Assembly: GCF_014337925.2 (NCBI RefSeq)
Contig: NZ_CP143423.1
Span: 1,890,501 to 1,954,500 of the forward strand
Reading direction: 5' to 3'
DNA length: 64,000 nucleotides
DNA from: Roseobacter fucihabitans
Lineage (GTDB): Bacteria > Pseudomonadota > Alphaproteobacteria > Rhodobacterales > Rhodobacteraceae
The stretch's first letter is position 1. The number at the start of each line of letters is the position of its first letter. This document shows, one piece after another, positions 8,636 to 17,255 of the stretch. The position numbers and the translations under genes were made by a program. Under the pieces are notes generated by a model. It saw only the letters and a program-made list of their open reading frames with translations, was not told the DNA's origin and searched no databases.

Positions 8636-10174
8636 TCAGGTGGGTAAATATATCCTGAATCGCGCCCGAATCTGTGCATCCAGATGCGGGTCAAATCGCG
8701 CTGCCGAGCGTTGCGCGAGGATTTCCTCCTTACGTACAGTGGCTTTTTCAATGAGGTCTGGCTTGCCGCGCTCCACCCATTCCTTGGGCGAGGTGCGATC
8801 CCCAAAGGTGGGGTATACATGGTCCTGCTCCATGCGCCCGAGCGTCTGTTCGGTGCCCAGGTAATGCCCCGGCCCGCCGATACAGACCTCCCTGATCTGT
8901 TCCAGCGACAGAGTATCGGGCGTGACCTCGATCCCGCGGATGCAACGCATCGCCTGTCCGATCAGATCATTGCCCAATATCAGCGATTCATGGCAAAATC
9001 CCAGCAAAGACGCATGCATCCCGGCAGCTTCATAAACCATGTTCAACCCCGACAGACCGGCCATCACGTTGGAGCACATCTGCTCCCACCCCGCCTGCAT
9101 GTCGGGCAGTTTGGAATCCGTAATGCCGGCAGCGGCCCCGCCCGGCAGGTCGTAGTATTTATGCATCTGCGCGCAGCCGGCCGTCAGCAAAGCCTGCTCA
9201 CCCGACCCGCCCGTCATCGCGCCGGTGCGCAGATCAAGACCAAAGGGCCAGGTGCCAAAAACCGCCGGGTGTCCCGGTTTGACCGCGTTCACATAGACCA
9301 GACCGGCGAGACATTCGGAAACGGCCTGCACAATCGCGCCCGCAACCGTCGAGGGGGCCGTCGCACCGGCCATGCCCGCCGATAGCAGCAGCACGGGTAT
9401 GCCCGCCTTGATGCATTCCTCCATGACTTCGCAGGACTCAGTGGCAAATTTCATTGGCGGCACGACGAAACAATTGCTGTTGCTGACAAAGGGCCTTTCG
9501 CGCCATTTATCCTCGCCCCCTGCAATCATATGCAGCATTTCAATGCCATGCTTGACGAAGCCGGGCTCGGTGAAAGAAACGCCAATGTGTTTCGTCGTTC
9601 CCGCACAGCAAGCATAGATGGAATTATAATCCATCTCCAGATTGTCGGTGATGTCGCGGCATACCATCGGGCGTTGCAAGAAGTGGATGTTATCGAGCGT
9701 ATCCGCAATGCGCGCAGCATCATGCAGGTCCTGAACGCCACATTCGCGGTAATTGCGCCCGTCGGCCTCCACCAGATGCACGGCGGCCCCGGCAGTGCCA
9801 TAATGCACGCGGTGCCCGGAAAGTTGCAGATCATGCTGGGGGTCGCGCGCCATCAGCGTGACCGAGCGATTGGCCCGCGCAATCGTGTCCTCAATCAGGG
9901 CGCGCGGAAAGCGGATACGCCCGTCATCGCCGAGAATTGCCCCCGCGCCGGTCAAATAGGCAATGCCGGAGGCGGGCGCATCCGCCAGGCCGATCTGCTC
10001 AAGCGCATCCAGTGCCGTGGCGTGTATCTGATCCATCTGAAGGGGGGTGAGCGGGGTGTAGGCCCCTCCGGGCATTCCCGGTCTGATTGGGCGCAGGTGC
10101 GAGGCGAGGGGAGCGGCACGCGCGGCACGGCGCGCAGCACGGCCCCCGCTGCGGATTTGTGTTCGTTGTGTCAT
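8636..10174 (-). CDS. MttB-family trimethylamine/betaine-type corrinoid methyltransferase
   Basis: A 512-residue TIM-barrel protein of the MttB superfamily, which transfers a methyl group from a quaternary or tertiary amine to a corrinoid protein. Recognisable stretches include HYGTAGAAVHLVEADGR, VFGTWPFGLDLRTGAM and the C-terminal YPTFGDRTSPKEW. The frame has no in-frame TAG, so this is a non-pyrrolysine member. Such proteins in other bacteria act on glycine betaine or related compounds, and the substrate here is unknown. No corrinoid protein or second methyltransferase gene is adjacent. The N-terminus (QIRSGGRAARRAARAAP) is unusually basic. Confidence 0.85.
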   Translation of the reverse strand: MTQRTQIRSGGRAARRAARAAPLASHLRPIRPGMPGGAYTPLTPLQMDQIHATALDALEQIGLADAPASGIAYLTGAGAILGDDGRIRFPRALIEDTIARANRSVTLMARDPQHDLQLSGHRVHYGTAGAAVHLVEADGRNYRECGVQDLHDAARIADTLDNIHFLQRPMVCRDITDNLEMDYNSIYACCAGTTKHIGVSFTEPGFVKHGIEMLHMIAGGEDKWRERPFVSNSNCFVVPPMKFATESCEVMEECIKAGIPVLLLSAGMAGATAPSTVAGAIVQAVSECLAGLVYVNAVKPGHPAVFGTWPFGLDLRTGAMTGGSGEQALLTAGCAQMHKYYDLPGGAAAGITDSKLPDMQAGWEQMCSNVMAGLSGLNMVYEAAGMHASLLGFCHESLILGNDLIGQAMRCIRGIEVTPDTLSLEQIREVCIGGPGHYLGTEQTLGRMEQDHVYPTFGDRTSPKEWVERGKPDLIEKATVRKEEILAQRSAARFDPHLDAQIRARFRIYLPT

Positions 10175-10209
10175 GGGATCATCCTGAGAAAAGCGTTGCT
10201 GAAAACCGG

Positions 10210-10302
10210 TTATTCCAGCGGGGGGCGGCCCCGTGCTGCGCGCCCACGCTCAGCGCCGATCGTGCGCACCACCAAATTGATTTTGCTCAGATCATCCTGC
10301 AT
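10210..10302 (-). CDS. Candidate 30-aa open frame in the 10175-10580 intergenic region
   Basis: The gene-free stretch 10175-10580 separates the divergent methyltransferase and outer-membrane genes. On the reverse strand it holds a short frame starting MQDDLSKINLVVRTIGAERG, with a weak purine-rich stretch before the ATG, ending 36 bp before the methyltransferase start. It may be a leader peptide or chance. Apart from divergent promoters for the flanking genes I recognise nothing else in the region. Confidence 0.22.
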   Translation of the reverse strand: MQDDLSKINLVVRTIGAERGRAARGRPPLE

Positions 10303-10580
10303 GGCGCGCGCCCCTTTCTCGCGTCGATTAGCGGCGGGAATTCGGGATCGGTCAAGCTTGTTTGCGACACCGTGTCGTTATTGGAATGAGCCGTCTGAGG
10401 GCGCAGGGGGCGGAGCCTTGCCGTTTTGAGCCAGATGTCTGCGCAGCTTATGGCCGGTTTTCGTCCAATCACAGATCAACGCGCAAATGTGTATTGAACC
10501 AAGCCCGCTGTTCACCAGTTTGGGGATCAAGGGCGCGCGGAAAAGCAAAAGCGCCCGAAACATAGACCGAGGATATCAGA

Positions 10581-11198
10581 ATGAAGAACATCTTGAGTGC
10601 AGCAGCCGCCATCGTCGTCACGCTTGTGGCAAGCACCCCCGCCTTTGCCGGTGCGCTGAATGAACCGGTGATCGCGCCCGCCCCCGTCGCCCCCCCGCCA
10701 GCGCCTGTTTACACGGGCGGCGATTGGACCGGCTTCTATGGCGGTGCCCAGATCGGCAATTTGGATGTGGATGGCAAAAACGGCCTTGCGGGTGTTGGTG
10801 GTGATGACACAACCTTCGGTGTGCATGCCGGGTATAATTATGACTTTGGGGCCTGGGTTCTGGGGGGCGAGGTCGATTATGATGATGCGAGTGTCGATCT
10901 GGAATCGGCGGGCGCGCCGATTGGTCAATCCGTTGATTCGGTATGGCGCGCCAAGCTGCGCGGCGGCTATGACTTCGGTCGTACGCTGCTTTATGGCACG
11001 GTGGGGCTTGCGGATGTTGACACCAGCGTCGGGGGCGATACCGGCGATTTCTACGGCGTCGGCCTGTCCTATAAAGCCACGGAGCAGGTGATCATCAGCG
11101 GTGAATACCTCAAGCACAGCTTCAGCGATCTGGGCGGAACATCCGGTCAGGACGCGGATGCGGATACCTTCACCCTGCGTGCCTCCTGGCAGTTCTGA
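10581..11198 (+). CDS. Small outer-membrane beta-barrel protein
   Basis: A 205-residue porin-like protein. A signal peptide of about 23 residues (ending STPAFAG) is followed by a Pro/Ala-rich linker (APAPVAPPPAPVYTGG) and then an eight-strand-type barrel. Typical strand patterns are WTGFYGGAQIG, FGVHAGYNYDFG, WVLGGEVDYDD, KLRGGYDFGRTLLYGTVG and the C-terminal DTFTLRASWQF ending in Phe, the usual outer-membrane assembly signal. It resembles the OmpA/Omp25-like barrels of alphaproteobacteria. GAGG precedes the start. Confidence 0.88.
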   Translation: MKNILSAAAAIVVTLVASTPAFAGALNEPVIAPAPVAPPPAPVYTGGDWTGFYGGAQIGNLDVDGKNGLAGVGGDDTTFGVHAGYNYDFGAWVLGGEVDYDDASVDLESAGAPIGQSVDSVWRAKLRGGYDFGRTLLYGTVGLADVDTSVGGDTGDFYGVGLSYKATEQVIISGEYLKHSFSDLGGTSGQDADADTFTLRASWQF

Positions 11199-11215
11199 TC
11201 GCGGATCGCACAAGC

Positions 11216-11247
11216 GTGAACCCGCCGCCGTGATTGGGCGGGTTCAC
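11216..11247. terminator. Bidirectional terminator hairpin
   Basis: gtgaacccgcc pairs perfectly with ggcgggttcac across a 10-base loop. It lies between the 3' ends of the outer-membrane gene and the convergent aminotransferase gene and could serve both. There is no long T run. Confidence 0.6.
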
Positions 11248-11252
11248 CGATG

Positions 11253-12428
11253 TCAGCGGCGGCTCAGGGCGTCGGCATGCGCGCAAAGGGTTTGCAGCGC
11301 CTGTTCGAAACCCGCATCCTCGATGGTCATGGCGACGCGGATATGGCCCGCCGCGCTACTCCCGAAGCTCTCGCCGGGCATGACGGCGATGTGGTGTTCG
11401 GCCAGCAGATCATAGGCAAATGCCTCGCCGCTCATGCCCGTCGCGCGGATGTCCAGCATCAGATACATCGCCCCCTGCGCCGGGATCAACCCGACCGTGT
11501 TCTGGCGCGCCAGAACCCCCTTGGCGAGGGCGCGCCGTCGTTTGAAGGGGGCCGCGATTTCGGCCTCGAACGCCTCACCTTGATCCAGCGCGAATTTGGC
11601 GGCGTCCTGGATGAAGCCCGGCACGCCGTATGTCGTATGGGTCGCCAGTGTGATCAGGTTGGCGATGGCGTCTTGGGGTCCGATGATCCAGCCGCAGCGC
11701 GATCCGGTCATGGCGTGGGATTTCGACATCGACCCGACCACAAGCGTGCGTTCGGCCATGCCGGGCAGGGCGCGGGGGGATAGATGGTGCCCTTCCCAGA
11801 CCTGCGTGTCATAGACCTCATCCGAAATCAGCCACAGGTCGTCCTCTCTGCAGATATCGGCAATCGCGTTCAGCGTTTCATCGGAATAAACTACGCCTGT
11901 GGGGTTGTTGGGCGTGTTGATCAACAGCGAGCGCGCCGCTTTTGAATGCGCCCTGAGGGCCGCAGCGCGCGGTTGAAAGGCATCCAGCGCTCGCGTTTCG
12001 ATCACCTGCGGCATGGCCCCCGCGCCGCGAATTGTGCCGGGGTAGGTGGCATAATAGGGGTCGAAATAAAGTGCGGTATCGCCCGGATCGCAGGCCGCCA
12101 TATGGGCGGCAAAAAGGGCCGCTTGCCCGCCCGGTGTGATCAACACGTTGTCCGGCGTGGTTGCAACATCCGTACGCGCCTGCACCCGCGCCGCCACCGT
12201 TTGACGCAAAGCGCGCGTGCCAGGCACAGCGGCATATCCGGTATGCCCGTTCATCGCCGCGGCGTGCATGTCCCGCAGTATGGGGGCTGCGGTGCGAATG
12301 TCATGCTCCCCGATGGTCAGTTCGGTAACATTGATGCCCTTCGCGATCATCGCGCGCGCCTTGAGGAACACATCCCACCCGTCAGAGCCGCCGCCCGTCA
12401 GGCCGGTAATACGTGTGGAGAGTTGCAT
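11253..12428 (-). CDS. PLP-dependent class I/II aminotransferase
   Basis: A 391-residue fold-type I aminotransferase. Visible motifs are the YDPYYATYPG-type region (FDPYYATYPG), the NTPNNPTGVVY loop that contacts PLP, ISDEVYD with the PLP aspartate, and VVGSMSKSHAMTGSRCGW with the Schiff-base lysine. It belongs to the aspartate aminotransferase-like group, and the amino donor cannot be deduced. The frame is open further upstream, but the ATG at 12428 has a good GGAAGG Shine-Dalgarno and begins the conserved domain. It ends beside a shared terminator hairpin. Confidence 0.9.
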   Translation of the reverse strand: MQLSTRITGLTGGGSDGWDVFLKARAMIAKGINVTELTIGEHDIRTAAPILRDMHAAAMNGHTGYAAVPGTRALRQTVAARVQARTDVATTPDNVLITPGGQAALFAAHMAACDPGDTALYFDPYYATYPGTIRGAGAMPQVIETRALDAFQPRAAALRAHSKAARSLLINTPNNPTGVVYSDETLNAIADICREDDLWLISDEVYDTQVWEGHHLSPRALPGMAERTLVVGSMSKSHAMTGSRCGWIIGPQDAIANLITLATHTTYGVPGFIQDAAKFALDQGEAFEAEIAAPFKRRRALAKGVLARQNTVGLIPAQGAMYLMLDIRATGMSGEAFAYDLLAEHHIAVMPGESFGSSAAGHIRVAMTIEDAGFEQALQTLCAHADALSRR

Positions 12429-12650
12429 GGCGGGTTCCTTCCCTGATCCCGGCGCAGGGGGGCAGAGCGGCTTTGATTCGTCAATCGCCCTTGACCCGCG
12501 AGGCATCTGCGGGTTACCCATGCGCCATGACCCAAACCGCTCCCATTTGCTGTATTATTTGCTGATCGCATTCCGCGGGCGGTTTCAGGTCGTTTTCATG
12601 CCTCCACAAGATTGCCAAGCCCGCGTCACCCCTGCGCAAGGACGCCTGCC

Positions 12651-14066
12651 ATGACGACATTGAAGCTCTACAACACCAAAACCCGCTCCAAAGAAGAGTT
12701 CGTGCCCATTGATCCCGAAAACGTGCGCATGTATGTCTGCGGCCCAACGGTCTATGATCGCGCGCACCTGGGCAACGCGCGCCCGGTGATCGTGTTTGAT
12801 GTGCTCTATCGTCTGTTGCGGCATGTCTATGGCGAAGATCATGTTAAATATGTGCGCAATTTCACAGATGTGGATGACAAGATCAACGCGCGCGCAGCCG
12901 AAAGTGGACGGTCCATCGGCGAGATCACGGATGAAACCAGCCGTTGGTTTTTGGAGGATATGGCCGCCGTTGGGGCGCTGGAGCCGAACGCGATGCCGCG
13001 CGCGACGCAATACATCCCGCAGATGGTCAAGATGATCGAGCAGTTGATCGCCAAGGATCATGCCTATGCCAAGGAAGGCCATGTGCTGTTCCGGGTGCGC
13101 TCTTATAAGGGCTACGGGAGGCTGTCGGGCCGGTCCGTCGATGATATGATCGCGGGGGCGCGGGTCGAAGTGGCCCCGTTTAAAGAAGATCCGATGGATT
13201 TCGTCCTTTGGAAGCCTTCCGATGCGCAAACCCCCGGTTGGGACAGCCCTTGGGGGCGGGGGCGTCCGGGCTGGCATATCGAATGCTCTGCCATGGCGCG
13301 CGAGTTGTTGGGACCCACGTTCGACATACACGCGGGCGGCAATGATCTGATGTTCCCGCATCACGAGAATGAGATCGCCCAAAGCTGCTGTGCCAATGAG
13401 ACAGAGATGATGGCCAATGTCTGGCTGCACAATGAGATGTTGCAGGTCGAGGGCAAGAAGATGTCCAAATCGCTGGGGAATTTCTTTACTGTGCGCGATT
13501 TGCTGGACCAGGGTGTGCCGGGCGAAGTGATCCGCTTCGTGATACTGTCGACGCATTACCGCAAGCCAATGGATTGGACTGAGAAGAAGCGGGAGGAGGC
13601 GGAGGCAACACTGGTAGATTGGTATTCTAAAACAGATGGCATTGAACCGAACTCGGAGTTTGATTGCAATCTCGCGCGCGCGCTCGGTAACGATTTGAAT
13701 ACGCATCAAGCAATTCAGGAAATGCATTTTTGGGCAAGATCAAATATACCTAAAAGCGGTGAATATCTGAAATCAATGATGAACCTGATCGGCTTCAACG
13801 ATGCCGAAAATACAAAGTGGTTTCGTGAAAAACAGGGTTCATCTTCTTGGTTCTCATACACGGGCTCTAAAGAACCCGATGTCAGAGTTCTTGAAGGGTT
13901 GATGCAAGAATGGCACAGTTTGCGGGCACGTAAAGACTATGCAGCCGCAGATGTTCTAAAGTCAAAAATTGAGAATGCCGGTTTGCAATTGAGCGTAAGT
14001 TCAATCGGGCCACACGCATCCCTTGCCTTAGACTTCGACCCCGCCAAACTCAAGGACCTGAAATGA
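12651..14066 (+). CDS. cysS: Cysteinyl-tRNA synthetase with a divergent, AT-rich C-terminal third
   Basis: Charges tRNA-Cys with cysteine. The 471-residue product has the class I signatures [13 protein letters not shown] (the HIGH motif as HLGN) and [11 protein letters not shown] (KMSKS), and zinc-ligand-type segments such as [10 protein letters not shown] and HHENEIAQS. The start at 12651 follows AAGGA. From about base 13600 (residue 317 on) the DNA becomes strikingly AT-rich and codon usage changes, while the protein remains in frame with a plausible helical anticodon-binding domain. This looks like a chimera produced by homologous replacement of the 3' third. Confidence 0.95.
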   Translation: MTTLKLYNTKTRSKEEFVPIDPENVRMYVCGPTVYDRAHLGNARPVIVFDVLYRLLRHVYGEDHVKYVRNFTDVDDKINARAAESGRSIGEITDETSRWFLEDMAAVGALEPNAMPRATQYIPQMVKMIEQLIAKDHAYAKEGHVLFRVRSYKGYGRLSGRSVDDMIAGARVEVAPFKEDPMDFVLWKPSDAQTPGWDSPWGRGRPGWHIECSAMARELLGPTFDIHAGGNDLMFPHHENEIAQSCCANETEMMANVWLHNEMLQVEGKKMSKSLGNFFTVRDLLDQGVPGEVIRFVILSTHYRKPMDWTEKKREEAEATLVDWYSKTDGIEPNSEFDCNLARALGNDLNTHQAIQEMHFWARSNIPKSGEYLKSMMNLIGFNDAENTKWFREKQGSSSWFSYTGSKEPDVRVLEGLMQEWHSLRARKDYAAADVLKSKIENAGLQLSVSSIGPHASLALDFDPAKLKDLK

Positions 14067-14075
14067 CCGGCGGAA

Positions 14076-14130
14076 GGTGGCCTGAAGCCCACCCTACGGC
14101 ACGCCCCCGTAAGGTGGGCTTCAGGCCACC
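14076..14130. repeat. Long inverted repeat, family A copy 2
   Basis: ggtggcctgaagcccaccc...ctacgg and ccgtaaggtgggcttcaggccacc form a stem of about 24 bp around a short loop. It has the same core and same imperfection as the copy at 7454-7526. It sits between the cysS stop and the cimA start and probably also works as a terminator. Confidence 0.85.
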
Positions 14131-14148
14131 GCTGGTCGGGGAGCTGTC

Positions 14149-15768
14149 ATGAGCGAACGGCTTTATCTTTACGACACGACCCTGCGGGATGGCCAGCAGA
14201 CGCAGGGCGTGCAGTTCTCCACAGAAGAAAAACGCGCCATCGCTGAGGCGCTCGACAGCCTGGGCGTGGATTACATCGAAGGCGGCTGGCCGGGGGCAAA
14301 CCCGACCGACAGCGCCTTTTTCGAGGATGCGCCCCAGACCCGCGCGACCATGACGGCTTTTGGCATGACCAAACGCGCGGGGCTTTCAGCGCAGAACGAC
14401 GATGTGCTGGCCGCCGTCATGAACGCAGGCACGCCTGCCGTTTGCCTCGTGGGCAAAACGCATGACTTTCATGTCAGCGCGGCACTTGGTATCTCGCTGG
14501 AGGATAACACCGACAATATCGCGCGCTCCATTGCCCATCTCAAGGGCGCCGGTCGTGAGCCACTTTTTGATGCGGAACATTTCTTTGATGGCTATCGTAC
14601 CAATCCCGACTATGCTCTCACGGCGGTGCATGCGGCTTACGATGCGGGCGCGCGCTGGATCGTTTTATGCGACACGAACGGTGGTACCATGCCGCAGGAG
14701 GTGGGCGATATCACCGCTCAGGTCATCGCCTCGGGCATTCCCGGCGATCGCTTGGGGATTCACACCCATAACGACACGGAAAACGCCGTGGCCTGTACGC
14801 TGGCCGCCGTCGATGCGGGCGCGCGACAGATCCAAGGCACCCTGAACGGTCTGGGTGAGCGCTGCGGCAATGCCAACCTGACCGCGCTCATCCCCATCTT
14901 GCTGCTCAAGGAACCCTACGCCAGCCGCTATGACATCAATGTCACCAAAAAGGCGCTCAAGACCCTGACCCGCACGAGCCGGATGCTGGATGAAATCCTT
15001 AACCGCGTGCCCTTCCGGCAGGCGGCCTTTGTCGGATCTTCGGCATTCGCGCATAAGGCCGGGCTGCATGCCTCCGCGATCCTCAAGGACCCTACTACCT
15101 ACGAACATATCGACCCCGGCGATGTCGGCAACGCACGCATTATCCCCATGTCCAATCAGGCCGGGCAATCCAATCTGCGCCAACGGCTCAAGGACGCCGG
15201 GATCAAGGTGGCCAAGGGCGATCCGGCTCTGGGTTTGATCCTGGATCAGATCAAGACACGCGAGGCGGAGGGGTATGCCTATGACACCGCACAGGCGAGT
15301 TTCGAGTTGTTGGCGCGTGAGGCTTTGGGGAAAATGCCCACGTTTTTCGAGGTAAAGCGCTACCGGGTGAGCGTGGAGCGGCGCAAGAACAAATACAATA
15401 AGATGGTCAGCCTGTCCGAGGCCGTGGTCGTCGTCAAAGTGGATGGCATCAAGAAGCTCTCGGTCAGCGAATCCATGGATGAAACCGGTTCCGATCGCGG
15501 TCCGGTCAACGCGTTGGCCAAAGCTTTGGCCAAGGATCTGGGTCCCTATCAGGGGATCATCGACGACATGCGTCTGGTGGATTTCAAGGTGCGCATCACC
15601 CAGGGCGGCACCGAGGCCGTCACCCGCGTGATCATCGATTCCGAGGACGGGCAGGGGCGGCGTTGGTCCACCGTGGGCGTGTCCGCCAACATCGTGGATG
15701 CCTCTTTTGAAGCACTTCTGGATGCGATCCGCTGGAAGATTCTGCGTGACCGGAGCAAACCGGCATGA
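14149..15768 (+). CDS. cimA: Citramalate synthase
   Basis: Condenses pyruvate with acetyl-CoA to (R)-citramalate, the entry to the threonine-independent isoleucine route. The 539-residue product has the LeuA-like TIM barrel with the metal motif DTTLRDGQQTQGV at residue 9, LGIHTHNDTENAVA, and GTLNGLGERCGNANL. It ends with the LeuA-type allosteric dimer domain (about residues 400-530, VKVDGIKKLSVSESMD onward). Length and order fit CimA rather than 2-isopropylmalate synthase. It is followed with a four-base overlap by a methyltransferase gene. Confidence 0.9.
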   Translation: MSERLYLYDTTLRDGQQTQGVQFSTEEKRAIAEALDSLGVDYIEGGWPGANPTDSAFFEDAPQTRATMTAFGMTKRAGLSAQNDDVLAAVMNAGTPAVCLVGKTHDFHVSAALGISLEDNTDNIARSIAHLKGAGREPLFDAEHFFDGYRTNPDYALTAVHAAYDAGARWIVLCDTNGGTMPQEVGDITAQVIASGIPGDRLGIHTHNDTENAVACTLAAVDAGARQIQGTLNGLGERCGNANLTALIPILLLKEPYASRYDINVTKKALKTLTRTSRMLDEILNRVPFRQAAFVGSSAFAHKAGLHASAILKDPTTYEHIDPGDVGNARIIPMSNQAGQSNLRQRLKDAGIKVAKGDPALGLILDQIKTREAEGYAYDTAQASFELLAREALGKMPTFFEVKRYRVSVERRKNKYNKMVSLSEAVVVVKVDGIKKLSVSESMDETGSDRGPVNALAKALAKDLGPYQGIIDDMRLVDFKVRITQGGTEAVTRVIIDSEDGQGRRWSTVGVSANIVDASFEALLDAIRWKILRDRSKPA

Positions 15769-16493
15769 CCCAGAGTTACGAAGAAGCATTTTTTACCCTG
15801 CACCGCGACTTGCCGCGTGAAGGTCCGGGCGAGGCCGCGGATATCGAGTGGGCGGCGCAGGTTGCGGGCCTTAAACCGGATGCGCGGATTTGCGATGCCG
15901 CCTGCGGACCGGGCGCTGATATTGCAACCCTGCGCGGGGTGGCCCCACAGGGCCATATCACGGGCATGGATAAAACCGACGCCTTTATCGCACAGGCCCG
16001 CAAACGGCGTGGGTCGGATCCGAATGTGACGCTGTCTACCTGCGATATGACGGCGCTCACCGGTCCGTTTGACATGATCTGGTGCGCCGGGGCGCTGTAT
16101 TTTCTTGGCACCACAGAAGGCTTGCGCGGGTGGCGTCACGCCGTGGCACCGGGCGGTGTGATAGTCTTTTCCGAAGTCTGCTGGTTTGGAGAGGCGCGCC
16201 CTGCGGCGGCGGTGAAGCTTTGGGAGGAATACCCGGCGATGACCGATATTGAGGGCGTGGCGGCTCACGTGCAGGCGGCGGGTTTTGAGACGTTGGCGAC
16301 ACGGCGGCTTGGCGACAACGCTTGGGAAGATTATTTCGGTCCGCTTGATGCGCGTATTGCTCAATTGCGCCCTAAAGCGCGTGGCGCTTTGGCGCAGGTC
16401 CTGGATGAAGCAGAAGCCGAGGCCGCTTGCTGGCGGGCGCATCGCGACAGTTTCGGATACCTTTTGAGCGTGGTGCGCCCGCATGAGCTTTGA
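15765..16493 (+). CDS. Class I SAM-dependent methyltransferase
   Basis: A 242-residue Rossmann-type methyltransferase. Motif I reads ICDAACGPGADIATLRG (about residue 42), followed by the acidic ribose-binding position in ITGMDKTDAF and the post-II segment FDMIWCAGALYFLG. It is closest in style to Methyltransf_11/25 small-molecule enzymes. The substrate is unknown. The start overlaps the cimA stop (ATGA) and the end overlaps the next start, so it is part of an operon with cimA and the phytoene-synthase-like gene. Confidence 0.85.
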   Translation: MTQSYEEAFFTLHRDLPREGPGEAADIEWAAQVAGLKPDARICDAACGPGADIATLRGVAPQGHITGMDKTDAFIAQARKRRGSDPNVTLSTCDMTALTGPFDMIWCAGALYFLGTTEGLRGWRHAVAPGGVIVFSEVCWFGEARPAAAVKLWEEYPAMTDIEGVAAHVQAAGFETLATRRLGDNAWEDYFGPLDARIAQLRPKARGALAQVLDEAEAEAACWRAHRDSFGYLLSVVRPHEL

Positions 16494-17253
16494 GCCAGAC
16501 CTGACCGCTTGCGCGGCGCTGGTGGAAAAGGGCGACCCGGATCGCTTTGCCGCCACAATGGCCAGCCCGGTTGCCGCGCGGCGCGTCCTGTTTCCGCTTT
16601 ATGCGTTCAACATCGAAGTGTCGCGCGCGCCTTGGGTGACGCAGGAGCCGATGATCGCCGAGATGCGCCTGCAATGGTGGCGCGATGCGCTGGAGGAAAT
16701 CGCCACAGGCGATACCGTGCGCCGCCACGAGGTTGTCACGCCCTTAGCCGCCATATTGGACGCCGATGGGGCCAGGGTGCTGGACCGGCTGGTCGCGGCG
16801 CGGCGCTGGGATATCTACAAGGAGGCCTTTGAGGGCGCTGCGCATTTCGAGAGTTATCTCAATGACACGGCGGCGGGGTTGATGTGGGTGGCGACGCGCG
16901 CTTTGGGCGGGACCGATGCGCATTTCGAAACGCCGGTGCGCAAGCTGGGGCGCGCCACGGGCCTTGCGCGATTCCTGCAAGCGGTCCCGGCGCTTGAGGC
17001 GCAGGGGCGTATTCCGCTGGTGGATGGGCGTGCGCAGGCCATCGGGGTTCTGGCAGAGGTTACGCGCGGGGCTTGCCCGTCGGTTCGTGAGATCAAAACG
17101 CTATTGCCCGCAGGTGCGCGTCCGGCTTGCAGTGAGGCGTTTTTGACGCAGGACCTGCTGGATTTGGTCGTAAAGCGACCGCAGCGCGTGGCCGAGAGTG
17201 CGATCACGCTGAACCCTTTGAAACGGTCCTATCTGCTGTGGAAATGGTCCTGA
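16483..17253 (+). CDS. Squalene/phytoene synthase-like protein (NDUFAF6 type)
   Basis: A 256-residue all-helical protein of the squalene/phytoene synthase fold. The stretch FPLYAFNIEVSRAPWV followed by AEMRLQWWRDALEEIATG matches the alphaproteobacterial group related to the complex I assembly factor NDUFAF6 better than true carotenoid enzymes. The first aspartate-rich motif of real prenyl synthases is not seen, so synthase activity is doubtful. It overlaps the preceding methyltransferase gene by 11 bp and ends three bases from the convergent MFS gene. Confidence 0.78.
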   Translation: MSFEPDLTACAALVEKGDPDRFAATMASPVAARRVLFPLYAFNIEVSRAPWVTQEPMIAEMRLQWWRDALEEIATGDTVRRHEVVTPLAAILDADGARVLDRLVAARRWDIYKEAFEGAAHFESYLNDTAAGLMWVATRALGGTDAHFETPVRKLGRATGLARFLQAVPALEAQGRIPLVDGRAQAIGVLAEVTRGACPSVREIKTLLPAGARPACSEAFLTQDLLDLVVKRPQRVAESAITLNPLKRSYLLWKWS

Positions 17254-17255
17254 GA

